Shown here: positions 48,344 to 56,787 of the stretch, piece by piece | Position numbering within the stretch: position 1 is the first letter of the stretch | Layout: every line of letters starts with the position of its first letter | Source: Luteibacter aegosomatissinici | GTDB lineage: Bacteria; Pseudomonadota; Gammaproteobacteria; Xanthomonadales; Rhodanobacteraceae | DNA length: 64,000 nt | Assembly: GCF_023078495.1 (NCBI RefSeq) | Contig: NZ_CP095742.1 | Coordinates: 4,628,501 to 4,692,500, forward strand | Direction of reading: 5' to 3' | Made by a program: the position numbers and the translations under genes | Notes under the pieces: generated by a model | Database searches by the model: none | Told to the model about the DNA's origin: nothing | Seen by the model: only the letters and a program-made list of their open reading frames with translations

Positions 48344-48495
48344 CATGAAAATTTCACATCCAAGACACGGTTTCACAATTACTTACGCGACAGCTATTCA
48401 GATGCCGCGTAACATGCCTTACGGATCAGCACCTTATTTCGCAAGTACCTGACGAGACAGGCAATGTATCGGAATTTTCCCTACGAAAAATTCCT

Positions 48496-48552
48496 AAAAA
48501 AATAGCCCCCGGCTTGAAAACCGGAGGCGACCTGGAGAGTGATCCCGCTGCC
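48496..48552 (-). terminator. Terminator module after the small secreted-protein gene (direct repeat copy 1)
   Basis: On the minus strand: ACTCTCCAGGTCGCC, then the stem CCGGTT-TTCA-AGCCGG extended by CC/GG, then TA and seven T. It matches 52 of 57 bases of the module at 49259-49315, same orientation. The stretch before it folds as CGGCTCCTCGC/GCGAGGAGCCG (48589-48624). Confidence 0.82.
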
Positions 48553-48662
48553 ACGCGGGCGACACTCACCAACCCATGCCGCGACGGACGGCTCCTCGCT
48601 CCAATTACGAAGGCGAGGAGCCGCCTATTCAAGGCATTGCCCAGTAAATCATCGGGACAGCG

Positions 48663-49130
48663 TTACGGATTCCAGCCGCTTCCTTGCGGGTAAATACCAG
48701 AAACCTGCGAAGGCGCAGGAAGGCCACATCCCGGGTGATGCCAAAACGGCCCCCCAGGGTACTGGGTGTCATTGCAGTACTGCTGAAGCGAGCGCCCGGT
48801 AGCGCTACGGAAATAGTCCACGGTCATGGCGTTGCCGCCGCCGAATGAGCAATCGGCCGCGGAAGTGGAGTCAGCCGGGCAGGATGCTCCAACGTTGCAC
48901 GTCACGCTTTCCTCGATTCGATACGGATTCCCCGGATTGACCACTCCGGCGTGATAGCCGACGTTGTTGCAGTAGAGAACCTGCTGACCAATCACCTGAT
49001 CATTTGCGTCGAAATAGATGATGCTTCGACCCATCGCAGGGAGCGCCATAGCGCCCATCGGCAACGAACAAACAAACAGTACGAGCGCAGCAAACACTTC
49101 CTTCAATCGGAATCTCATTGACTGTTCCAT
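48663..49130 (-). CDS. Small secreted six-cysteine protein of unknown function
   Basis: 155 residues. A signal peptide (FAALVLFVCSLPMGAMA) is followed by a mature region with six cysteines (54, 78, 84, 94, 119, 135), consistent with three disulfides. The N-terminal part (GRSIIYFDANDQVIGQQVLY) resembles small DUF6289-type exported proteins, a guess from memory. Codons and bases look less GC-rich than the receptors around it. It has its own terminator and lies between direct repeats. It may be a cargo or ligand of the adjacent receptors; that is inference. Confidence 0.62.
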   Translation of the reverse strand: MEQSMRFRLKEVFAALVLFVCSLPMGAMALPAMGRSIIYFDANDQVIGQQVLYCNNVGYHAGVVNPGNPYRIEESVTCNVGASCPADSTSAADCSFGGGNAMTVDYFRSATGRSLQQYCNDTQYPGGPFWHHPGCGLPAPSQVSGIYPQGSGWNP

Positions 49131-49258
49131 GTGCGCCTCGGAGCGAGGCTAGCGGAGTGTAGCGATAGGTCAACACGGGTATACGTTAGCAACAGCATGC
49201 TTTTTCGGCAGTATTCAAGCATAAGCGTCATTCAAACGTATCGACGGGAATCAGGTTT

Positions 49259-49315
49259 AAAAAAAGAGCCCCCGGCTTGGGAACCGGAGGCGACCTGGGG
49301 AGTGATCCTGCTGCC
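49259..49315 (-). terminator. Terminator module of the third Oar-like receptor gene (direct repeat copy 2)
   Basis: On the minus strand: CACTCCCCAGGTCGCC, stem CCGGTT-CCCA-AGCCGG extended by CC/GG, then CTC and seven T. CTCCCCAG here is complementary to the CTGGGGAG ribosome binding sites of the first and second receptors. Confidence 0.82.
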
Positions 49316-49386
49316 TCGCGGCCGACCTCCCTGTCGACCGCCCGGCTCGTTCTTGTTTTAGCGTTGCCTGTTTTGCGTAGCCGTTA

Positions 49387-52300
49387 TCAGAAGTCGTAAC
49401 GGGCAGTGAAGCGGACCGTGCGCGGATCGGTGTAATTCAGCTCGCGCAGGTACAGCGGGCTCGGCGTGGAGCGGTTCGTCGCATAACGGAAGTTGTACGT
49501 CGTCGGCTCCTGCTTGTTGAACACGTTGAGCACGTCGACCTGGAACGTCAGGTGGCGATCGAACCACGACGGGGTGTAGGCCGCGTTGAGGTTGACGATA
49601 TAGGTCCACGGAGCCGAGCCGTGCGAACCGCGCGGCGAGAACTCGTAACCCGGCTGGCCCGGCAGGCCGCAGAACCAGTAGAACGAACCGTTGTACAGGC
49701 CCGCATCCGCGGTCGGGTAGAAGCTGGTGCAGTTTTTCGGACGACCGGACGAGATGTTTGCGTTGATGCCGAAACGCAGGTCGTCGGTGAACTGGTAGTA
49801 GCCGAAGAACTTGACCTGGTGCGTGCGATCGTTCGGCAGGCGGCCATTGGCGCCGACCATCAGCTGCGGAAGATCCCAGTCCTGCGTCACCGACACGTCC
49901 GCCTGGCCGCCGTTACCGGTGTCCAGATCGGACGCGAGCTGGCCTTCCGTGTTGCCGTAGCTGCGCGACCACGTGTAATCGATGCGGCCGTACCACTTGT
50001 CGGAGAACGGGTGCTCCAGGTACAGGTCCAGGGCGTAGTACTTACGCTTCAGGTCGCCCAGGCCCAGCTCATCCTTCGAGTAGTGACGCTCGACGAACGA
50101 ACCATCGTCCTGCAGCTGCAGGAAGGTGTTGCCCGTGCCCGGGTTGAACAGGAAGCACGCACCGCCAAGGGCCGGCGTACAGGTATCGTCGATCGCGCTG
50201 CGCAGCTGGCGCCAGGTGGCCTTCGCACCCCAGTTCCAGCTGGGCGAGAGCGCCATGTCGAAGCCCGCGATGTACTCATCCTGGTAATGCGACTTCAGGC
50301 CCTTCGCCGCAACGGTACGCGGATCCGGCGCGGTACCGCACTCGAGGTTGGCGGAGGTGGCGTTGGTACCGTTACAGGTATAGCCCGCCGCCTGGTTCAC
50401 CGGCACCGACGCCAGGCCCGTGGGGTTACCCTGCGGATCCACGCCGGTATAGGTGAAGTACTCGGTGGTGTTGAGCGAGCCCGAGGCGGCGCGAACCGCC
50501 ACGTTATTCGGCATGGCCAGGTGGTAACGGCCAGCGTTCGCATACACCTTCAGCGTGGAATCACCGAAGACGTCCCACGACACACCGAGGCGCGGCGCGA
50601 GCTGGTGGCGCTGCTTCGCATAGACTTCGTTGTTGCCGTTGTAGTTCTTGAACTGCTCGTTACGCAGGCCGGCGTAGATCATCCAGCGGTCGGTCGCCTG
50701 CCAGTGGTCTTCGATGTACTGCGATTCCTGCACCGTTTTCACCTTGGCCTGGGTGGTGGTGTAGGACTTGATCACGTAGTAGCCCTGGGTACCCAGGCCG
50801 CCGGCGGCATTCGGTGCGCCCACGCCGTGGCCGGCATCGATCGCCTGGGCGGGGTTGTTCTGCTGGCTATAGGTCCAGCTGAAACCGCCGGGCAGCGAGG
50901 TACCGGTGAAGGACTTGGCTTCCTGGCGATCGGCACCCGCACGGATGTCATGGTCGCCCAGGCGGTACTCGACGTCGAAGCGCCAGCCATCGGTCTTGTC
51001 TTCCGCACCCGGCACGCGCACGGCGGTGGAGGTGGTCTGGCAAGTACCGTAGTTGATGCCCGGTGCGCGCGACGCGGCGCTGGAGATCACGACGAGCGGG
51101 CAGTTCGGGTCATAGCCAAACGGCTGCTGCACGTGATCAAGGCGCTGCTGGCCGTACAACGCCGACACGGTCAGCGCATCGGTGATGCAGCCGGTGTACT
51201 TGCCGACGTAAAGGTCGCCGCCGTCCTTCTGGTACACGCCGCCGTTCTGCGTGTCGCCGTGCCCGAGATCGGCATAGCTGAAACCGTAGGTCTTCGAATC
51301 GTATTCGGTCTTGTCCGAAAGGCCGGTCAGTTCGAGGTGGTGGTCATCGGTGATGTTCCAGTCGATCTTCGCGATCCAGCGCGGAATCTTGTACTTGTAA
51401 TCGTTCCAGCCGTTACGGCCCACGCTGGCCGAGGTAATCGCGCCGGCGGTGGTGCTGGCCGCGATACCCGCACCTTCGCGACGGTTCATTTCCGCGTCGA
51501 CGTAGAAGAACAGGGTGTCCTTGATCAGCGGACCGCTGGCGTACGCACCCACGGTGGAGCGCCAGTAGTTGTTCTTCTTGTAGTACTGGTAAATCGTGCC
51601 ATCGGTGTTCGGGTAAAAGCCCGTGTCGGGGTAGTTCGAGTTCTTCGGGCTCGAGCGGGTGCCTTGCGGTTCCCAGATGGTATAGACGCCACCGTGCCAC
51701 TCGTTGGTACCGCGCTTGGTCACGATATTGATGACGCCGCCGGTGGAACGGCCGAATTCAGCGCCGTAACCGCCGGTGAGCACCTGCTGCTGATCGATCG
51801 CATCGAACGGCAACTGGGTGAGGCCGATCGAGGTCAGCGGGTTGGTCACCGCATAGCCGTTGATGAAGTAGGCGTTCTCGGACGATGCCGAACCACCGAA
51901 GCTGGGCACTGGATTGCCGAGGGCATCCTTGTACGACGAGTTACCGATGACGCCCGGGGCGAGCAGCGCGGCCGCGAGCACGTCACGCGTGATCGGCAGC
52001 TTGTTCAGCTGCTCGGCGGTCAGCACCGTGCGGGTATCGACCGACGACACGTCGATCGAGGGCAGCGCGGTGGCCGTGACCGACACGCCTTCGAGCGTGC
52101 TGGCCTGGGCAGCGCTGGCGGCGGCGCCGAACGGCACCGACGTGTTGCTGGAAATCGTAACCACGACGTTTTCGCGCGTGCTCACCGGCGTGCCGTTGTT
52201 TTCCAGGGTCACCGTGTAGGTGCCTGGCGGCAGCGAGGTGATGCGGTAGCGGCCATCGCTCTCCACGGGCGTGGAGCGCGTAATGCCTGTCGCGGGATTG

Positions 52301-52458
52301 CTGATCGTTACGGTCGTACCCTGCCCGCTTTCCACCGTACCGGCGATACCACCGGTGGTGTTCGACTGGGCGTGGACGGCTCCGCCGGCCAGGCACAGCC
52401 CAAGTCCGACAGCGAGCGCAGTGCGGCGAAGCTGGCGGCCGTGATGCATGACGTTCAT
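49387..52458 (-). CDS. Oar-like TonB-dependent receptor (third, more diverged)
   Basis: 1023 residues from ATG 52458, with GGGGAG 5 bases upstream. Signal peptide ending AVHAQ, carboxypeptidase-regulatory-like domain (TTVTISNPATGITRSTPVES), plug (VDTRTVLTAEQLNKLPITRD; YFINGYAVTNPLTSIG) and barrel ending ARYDF. It shares architecture and short blocks (GGYGAEFGRSTGGVINIVTK) with the other two but is clearly more distant. An extra set of cysteines (CNGTN, CGTAPD, CTPALGGAC) occurs in a barrel loop. Ligand unknown. Confidence 0.9.
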   Translation of the reverse strand: MNVMHHGRQLRRTALAVGLGLCLAGGAVHAQSNTTGGIAGTVESGQGTTVTISNPATGITRSTPVESDGRYRITSLPPGTYTVTLENNGTPVSTRENVVVTISSNTSVPFGAAASAAQASTLEGVSVTATALPSIDVSSVDTRTVLTAEQLNKLPITRDVLAAALLAPGVIGNSSYKDALGNPVPSFGGSASSENAYFINGYAVTNPLTSIGLTQLPFDAIDQQQVLTGGYGAEFGRSTGGVINIVTKRGTNEWHGGVYTIWEPQGTRSSPKNSNYPDTGFYPNTDGTIYQYYKKNNYWRSTVGAYASGPLIKDTLFFYVDAEMNRREGAGIAASTTAGAITSASVGRNGWNDYKYKIPRWIAKIDWNITDDHHLELTGLSDKTEYDSKTYGFSYADLGHGDTQNGGVYQKDGGDLYVGKYTGCITDALTVSALYGQQRLDHVQQPFGYDPNCPLVVISSAASRAPGINYGTCQTTSTAVRVPGAEDKTDGWRFDVEYRLGDHDIRAGADRQEAKSFTGTSLPGGFSWTYSQQNNPAQAIDAGHGVGAPNAAGGLGTQGYYVIKSYTTTQAKVKTVQESQYIEDHWQATDRWMIYAGLRNEQFKNYNGNNEVYAKQRHQLAPRLGVSWDVFGDSTLKVYANAGRYHLAMPNNVAVRAASGSLNTTEYFTYTGVDPQGNPTGLASVPVNQAAGYTCNGTNATSANLECGTAPDPRTVAAKGLKSHYQDEYIAGFDMALSPSWNWGAKATWRQLRSAIDDTCTPALGGACFLFNPGTGNTFLQLQDDGSFVERHYSKDELGLGDLKRKYYALDLYLEHPFSDKWYGRIDYTWSRSYGNTEGQLASDLDTGNGGQADVSVTQDWDLPQLMVGANGRLPNDRTHQVKFFGYYQFTDDLRFGINANISSGRPKNCTSFYPTADAGLYNGSFYWFCGLPGQPGYEFSPRGSHGSAPWTYIVNLNAAYTPSWFDRHLTFQVDVLNVFNKQEPTTYNFRYATNRSTPSPLYLRELNYTDPRTVRFTARYDF

Positions 52459-52658
52459 CAAAATCTCCCCAAGTGATGCCGCACACGTGGTGCGGCCCGA
52501 AAGTTGGCGCGCATCTACCTGCCCCGGCCTCTGGCCAGGGTGGTTGTTGACGAAAACTTGTTTCCCCGTGCTTCCCGGCCAGGCGGCCTGCTGTTCCCCT
52601 CGAACCGCAGCACCCGGCGGGGCCTTGCCCCTCGCACCCCGTACTTTTTGCAGGGTGT
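52459..52658 (-). promoter_or_regulatory. 5' leader of the third Oar-like receptor gene
   Basis: About 200 bases; on the transcript strand GCCGCAC-CACGT-GTGCGGC forms a 7-bp hairpin just upstream of the ribosome binding site TTGGGGAG. No leader peptide was recognised. Confidence 0.45.
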
Positions 52659-52664
52659 GACGGA

Positions 52665-52693
52665 CGTATACCGCAGGAATTTGCGGCTTACAA
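52665..52693 (-). promoter_or_regulatory. Promoter of the third Oar-like receptor gene
   Basis: On the minus strand: TTGTAA (52693-52688), 17 bases beginning GCCG, then TATACG (52670-52665). It matches the second receptor's promoter in both boxes, spacing and 10 of 17 spacer bases. Confidence 0.72.
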
Positions 52694-53029
52694 CGGGAAA
52701 CTAACGGAACGTTGACACGGGTCGTGAAGGGCCATGCCGGAAAAATCCGGCGAAGAAGCGACATTTCCCGCGAAATATCAGTGCCTTACTAGCGCCTCGG
52801 GGCATGACTTCCGGCACGTGCATTTCTTGCGATCTAGGAATCTTTCTTACGAAATTCGACCGAGGAATCGCCGATTTCACGCCGTAAGCGCATAAGCCCA
52901 TGGATCTACGAAACTTCTCAATCGAAAGGCCATCGAAGGTATTTCCGTGTACACCGTAACTGCGCTCGCGCGTTGTTGCGCTAAGACGCCGGGGGGCGGC
53001 TACTCCAAATTGAAAGAGGTTCCATAGGC
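52694..53029. other. Divergent intergenic region between third receptor and regulator gene
   Basis: About 335 bases, visibly less GC-rich than its surroundings. It should carry the promoter of the XRE-type gene, but no well-spaced pair of boxes on the plus strand was identified. Confidence 0.4.
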
Positions 53030-53638
53030 ATGAACGACAATTCGAGGGGATCCTTCCGCGCTGATGCGGCCGGGGGCGGCTTCGAGGGTGGACGCGCTGG
53101 TGGCGACGTGCCTGCCTCCTCCTTCGCGAGCCGGGTCCGCCAGGTCATCAAGATGAATGGCAGCGTGAGCGATATCGCCCGCCGCTGCGGTTTCTCCGAA
53201 GGCGTGGTGCGTAGCTGGCGCGATGGCAACACCGACCCGTCGCGTGGGCGCTGCGTCACCATGGCGAAGACGCTGGGCATTTCGCTGGTGTGGCTGGCCG
53301 CGGGCGAAGGCCCGATGGTGCTGGATGCATCGAGCGAAGATGCCATCGGCCGCACGGAAACGTCCGATTCGCTGCGTGGCCGTGACGACCACCATGACGT
53401 GGCCTCGGCCCCCGCGCCGCTTGACCCGTCGCGCCTGGCGGCCGCCATGAAGCTGCTGCAGTCGGATATCGAGATGGCCGGCAGCCGCTTCTCGCCGGTA
53501 CGTCACGCCGATCTGGTAGCCGAGATGTACGCCATCCTCGGTCGCTCGTCGGAGCCGGAATACGCTGATCGGGTTATCGCGTTCCGCCGGACGGTCATGT
53601 CGCGCATCGGCGATGAACCGGGTGCGGTAGCGGCCTGA
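53030..53638 (+). CDS. XRE-type helix-turn-helix regulator
   Basis: 202 residues. A DNA-binding domain at about 32-85 (GSVSDIARRCGFSEGVVRSW, then DPSRGRCVTMAKTLGISLVW) has the phage-repressor-like XRE layout. No peptidase or ligand domain is recognisable in the C-terminal half, which is followed by a helical segment (RLAAAMKLLQSDIEMAG). It is divergent from the third Oar-like receptor and is a candidate regulator of the cluster, by position only. AAAGAGG precedes the ATG. Confidence 0.75.
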   Translation: MNDNSRGSFRADAAGGGFEGGRAGGDVPASSFASRVRQVIKMNGSVSDIARRCGFSEGVVRSWRDGNTDPSRGRCVTMAKTLGISLVWLAAGEGPMVLDASSEDAIGRTETSDSLRGRDDHHDVASAPAPLDPSRLAAAMKLLQSDIEMAGSRFSPVRHADLVAEMYAILGRSSEPEYADRVIAFRRTVMSRIGDEPGAVAA

Positions 53639-53641
53639 ACG

Positions 53642-53675
53642 AAAGAGCCCGGCTTATCGCCGGGCTCTTTGTTTT
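53642..53675. terminator. Bidirectional intrinsic terminator
   Basis: AAAGAGCCCGGC (53642-53653) pairs with GCCGGGCTCTTT (53659-53670), loop TTATC, followed by GTTTT. It serves the regulator gene and, in reverse, glyS. Confidence 0.9.
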
Positions 53676-55818
53676 ACAGGCGGGAAATGTCGGCGATCGC
53701 GCCGAACGCTGCCTTGAGCTGGGCTAGCAGGGCCAGCCGGTTGCCGCGCACGGCCGGGTTTTCCGCGTTCACCAGCACGTCGTCGAAGAAGCGGTCCACC
53801 GGGGCCTGCAGTACCGACAGGCGTGCCAGCGTGCCCGTGTAATCGGCCCGGCCCAGCAGCTCGCGCGTTTCCGCCCGGGCGGCGTCCAGGGCTGCGTGCA
53901 GCTCACGCTCGGCATCCGATTCGAAGTGGGCCGGGTCGACCTGCGCCGGGATGGGCGCCGCATTCGCTTCCTCGGCCTGCTTGCGCAGGATGTTCGCCAC
54001 GCGCTTGTTCGCGGCCGCAAGGCTGGCGGCCTCGTCCCGGCGCGCGAACTCGGCCACGGCGCGGAGCCGGCGGTCGAAATCCGGCAGCGTGGCGGGTGTG
54101 ACCGCCAGTACGGATTCGAACTGATCGGTGCTGAAGCCCTGCTCGGTGTAATAGCCACGCAGGCGCTCGAGGACGAAGTTGTTCACTTCGTCGCCGAGCT
54201 CGCGGCGGCGGGCACCGATATCGATGGCCGGCGCCTTGCCATCCTTGCCCGGCTTCACGCCGGCCACGAAAGCGGCTTCGGGCACGAGCTCGAACGCCTC
54301 GGTGAGCGCGGCGCGCAGGTCGATAGCCAGGCCACCCTCGATCAGGGTGCGGGCCAGGCCCAGCGCGGCGCGGCGCAGGGCGAAGGGATCCTTGTTGCCG
54401 CTGGGCTTCATGCCCACGGCAAAGATGCCCGCGAGCGTATCCAGGCGCTCGGCCACGGCCAGCACCTGACCCACCTTGCCCGCGGCGATCGCATCACCAC
54501 CGAAACGCGGCTGGTAGAAGCTATCGAGCGCATCGGCTACGTCGGCGTCGATGCCCTGGCGGGTCGCGTAGTAACGGCCCATCACGCCCTGCAGTTCGGG
54601 GAATTCACCCACCATGCGGGTAAGCAGGTCGCACTTGGCGAGCGCGGCCGCGTGCGTGGCCTTGCCGGCGTCCACACCCACGCGATTGGCGATGACCCGG
54701 GCCAGCTCGGCCACGCGAACCGTCTTGTCCCACAGGCTGCCCAACGACTGCTGGTAGGTCACGTTCTTCAACGCGTCCTGGTTATCGGCCAGCGGTGTCT
54801 TCAGGTCTTCATCCCAGAAGAACTTGGCGTCGGCAAAACGGGGACGGATAACGCGCTCGTAGCCCTTGCTGATCTCCGCCGGGTCGCGGCTCTCGATATT
54901 GGCCACGCCGATGAAGTGTTCGGTGAGCTTGCCGGCCGCATCAAACACGGGAACGAACTTCTGGTTCGTTTCCATGGTGGTGACCAGCGCCTCGGGCGGC
55001 ACTTCCAGGAAGTCGCGCTCGAACGTGCAGGCAATGCCGACCGGCCATTCGGTCAGGTTGGCGATTTCATCGAGCAGCGCATCGGAAAGGCGCGGCGTGC
55101 CGCCGGTGGCCACGCGGGCCACCTCGGCGCGGACGCGCTCGCGGCGCTCCGCCGGGTCGGCGATGACGTGCGCATGGCGCAGGGCATCCAGCCACGCATC
55201 GGCGCTGGCCACGTGCACCGGGTGCGGGTGGTGGAAGCGGTGGCCCAGGCTCTGCCGGCCACTCTTCAGGCCAAGCACTTCGCCGTCCACGATATCCGAG
55301 CCATGCAGCATGAGCAGCGTGTGCACCGGGCGGACAAAGGTATCTTCGCGGTTGCCCCAGCGCATGGCCTTCGGGATCGGCAGCGCCTTCAGCGCCTCAA
55401 CCACGATCTCCTGCAGCAGTGCCGCCGTGGGCTGCCCCGGCTTTACGGCGCGGAACACGAACCACGCGCCCTTGTCCGTTTCCAGCTTTTCGAGGGCGGA
55501 CACGTCCACGCCGCACGACTGGGCGAAACCGACCAGGGCCTTGGACGGCTCGCCGTCGGCGCCGATGCTGGCGTTCACGGCCGGGCCACGGCGCTCGACG
55601 TTCTGTTCGGGCTGGGCCACGGCCACGGCCGGGATATAGACCGCCAGGCGGCGCGGCGACGCGTAGGTTTTGGCCCCGGCGTAGTCACCCGTGACGCCAC
55701 GCTTCTCCAGGCCTTCGACGACACCGCGCGCGAAGGCGCCGGCGAGGTCATCAAGCGCCTTGGGCGGCAGTTCTTCGGTGCCAAGCTCGATGATGAGCGG
55801 CAGGCGCTTATCGGCCAT
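53674..55818 (-). CDS. glyS: Glycyl-tRNA synthetase beta subunit
   Basis: 714 residues, the tRNA-binding subunit of the alpha2beta2 bacterial enzyme. The N-terminal [15 protein letters not shown] and the [10 protein letters not shown] and GFRD-like regions are typical; the C-terminal domain contributes anticodon binding. The gene overlaps glyQ by 11 bases, so the subunits are coupled. Confidence 0.96.
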   Translation of the reverse strand: MADKRLPLIIELGTEELPPKALDDLAGAFARGVVEGLEKRGVTGDYAGAKTYASPRRLAVYIPAVAVAQPEQNVERRGPAVNASIGADGEPSKALVGFAQSCGVDVSALEKLETDKGAWFVFRAVKPGQPTAALLQEIVVEALKALPIPKAMRWGNREDTFVRPVHTLLMLHGSDIVDGEVLGLKSGRQSLGHRFHHPHPVHVASADAWLDALRHAHVIADPAERRERVRAEVARVATGGTPRLSDALLDEIANLTEWPVGIACTFERDFLEVPPEALVTTMETNQKFVPVFDAAGKLTEHFIGVANIESRDPAEISKGYERVIRPRFADAKFFWDEDLKTPLADNQDALKNVTYQQSLGSLWDKTVRVAELARVIANRVGVDAGKATHAAALAKCDLLTRMVGEFPELQGVMGRYYATRQGIDADVADALDSFYQPRFGGDAIAAGKVGQVLAVAERLDTLAGIFAVGMKPSGNKDPFALRRAALGLARTLIEGGLAIDLRAALTEAFELVPEAAFVAGVKPGKDGKAPAIDIGARRRELGDEVNNFVLERLRGYYTEQGFSTDQFESVLAVTPATLPDFDRRLRAVAEFARRDEAASLAAANKRVANILRKQAEEANAAPIPAQVDPAHFESDAERELHAALDAARAETRELLGRADYTGTLARLSVLQAPVDRFFDDVLVNAENPAVRGNRLALLAQLKAAFGAIADISRL

Positions 55819-56722
55819 GGACGGCCTCCTTGTCGTTCTTCAGGCCGGGGAAGCCAAGTTTCTCGCGCTGGGCGACGTAAGCCTCGGCCACGCTACGGGC
55901 CAGGGTACGTACGCGCAGGATGTAACGCTGGCGCTCGGTCACGCTGATGGCGCGGCGGGCATCCAGCAAATTGAACGCGTGGCTGGCCTTGCACACCTGT
56001 TCGTACGCGGGCAGCGGCAGGCCGGCGGCGATCAGCTTGCCGGCCTCGGCTTCGCACACATCGAACCAGTGGAACAGCTCAGGCACGTTCGCGTATTCGA
56101 AGTTGTAGGTGCTCTGCTCCACCTCGTTCTGGTGGAACACATCGCCATAGGTGACCACGCCGTGCGGGGCGTGCGTCCAGACGATGTCGTAAATGCTGTC
56201 GACGTTCTGCAGGTACATCACCAGGCGTTCGAGGCCGTAGGTGATCTCACCGGTGACGGGACGGCATTCCAGGCCGCCAGCCTGCTGGAAGTACGTGAAC
56301 TGGGTGACCTCCATGCCGTTCAGCCACACCTCCCAGCCCAGGCCCCAGGCGCCCAGCGTGGGCGATTCCCAGTTGTCCTCGACAAAGCGCAGGTCGTGTA
56401 CGAGCGGATCGATGCCCAGCGCCTTCAGCGAGCCGATGTACAGCTCGAGGATGTTGTCCGGGTTGGGCTTGAGCACCACCTGGTACTGGTAGTAGTGCTG
56501 CAGGCGGTTGGGGTTGTCGCCGTAGCGGCCATCCGTCGGGCGGCGGCACGGCTGCACGTAAGCGGCAGCCCACGGTTCCGGTCCGAGCGAGCGCAGGAAG
56601 GTGGCCGGGTGGAACGTACCTGCGCCGACCTCGGTATCGAGCGGCTGCATGAGCACGCAGCCCTGCTCCGCCCAATAGCGGTTCAGGGTCTGGATCACGT
56701 CTTGGAAGGTGGGCGCGGACAT
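55808..56722 (-). CDS. glyQ: Glycyl-tRNA synthetase alpha subunit
   Basis: 304 residues, the catalytic class II subunit. [20 protein letters not shown], the [19 protein letters not shown] motif and the [17 protein letters not shown] region are diagnostic. First gene of the glyQ-glyS unit; divergent from the GspE-type gene. Confidence 0.97.
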   Translation of the reverse strand: MSAPTFQDVIQTLNRYWAEQGCVLMQPLDTEVGAGTFHPATFLRSLGPEPWAAAYVQPCRRPTDGRYGDNPNRLQHYYQYQVVLKPNPDNILELYIGSLKALGIDPLVHDLRFVEDNWESPTLGAWGLGWEVWLNGMEVTQFTYFQQAGGLECRPVTGEITYGLERLVMYLQNVDSIYDIVWTHAPHGVVTYGDVFHQNEVEQSTYNFEYANVPELFHWFDVCEAEAGKLIAAGLPLPAYEQVCKASHAFNLLDARRAISVTERQRYILRVRTLARSVAEAYVAQREKLGFPGLKNDKEAVHGR

Positions 56723-56787
56723 GGTTCCCGGGTCCTTGAGAAAGCGGGCTAGTATAGCGGCGTAGCCTATTTACAGGGTTGGAGCAC

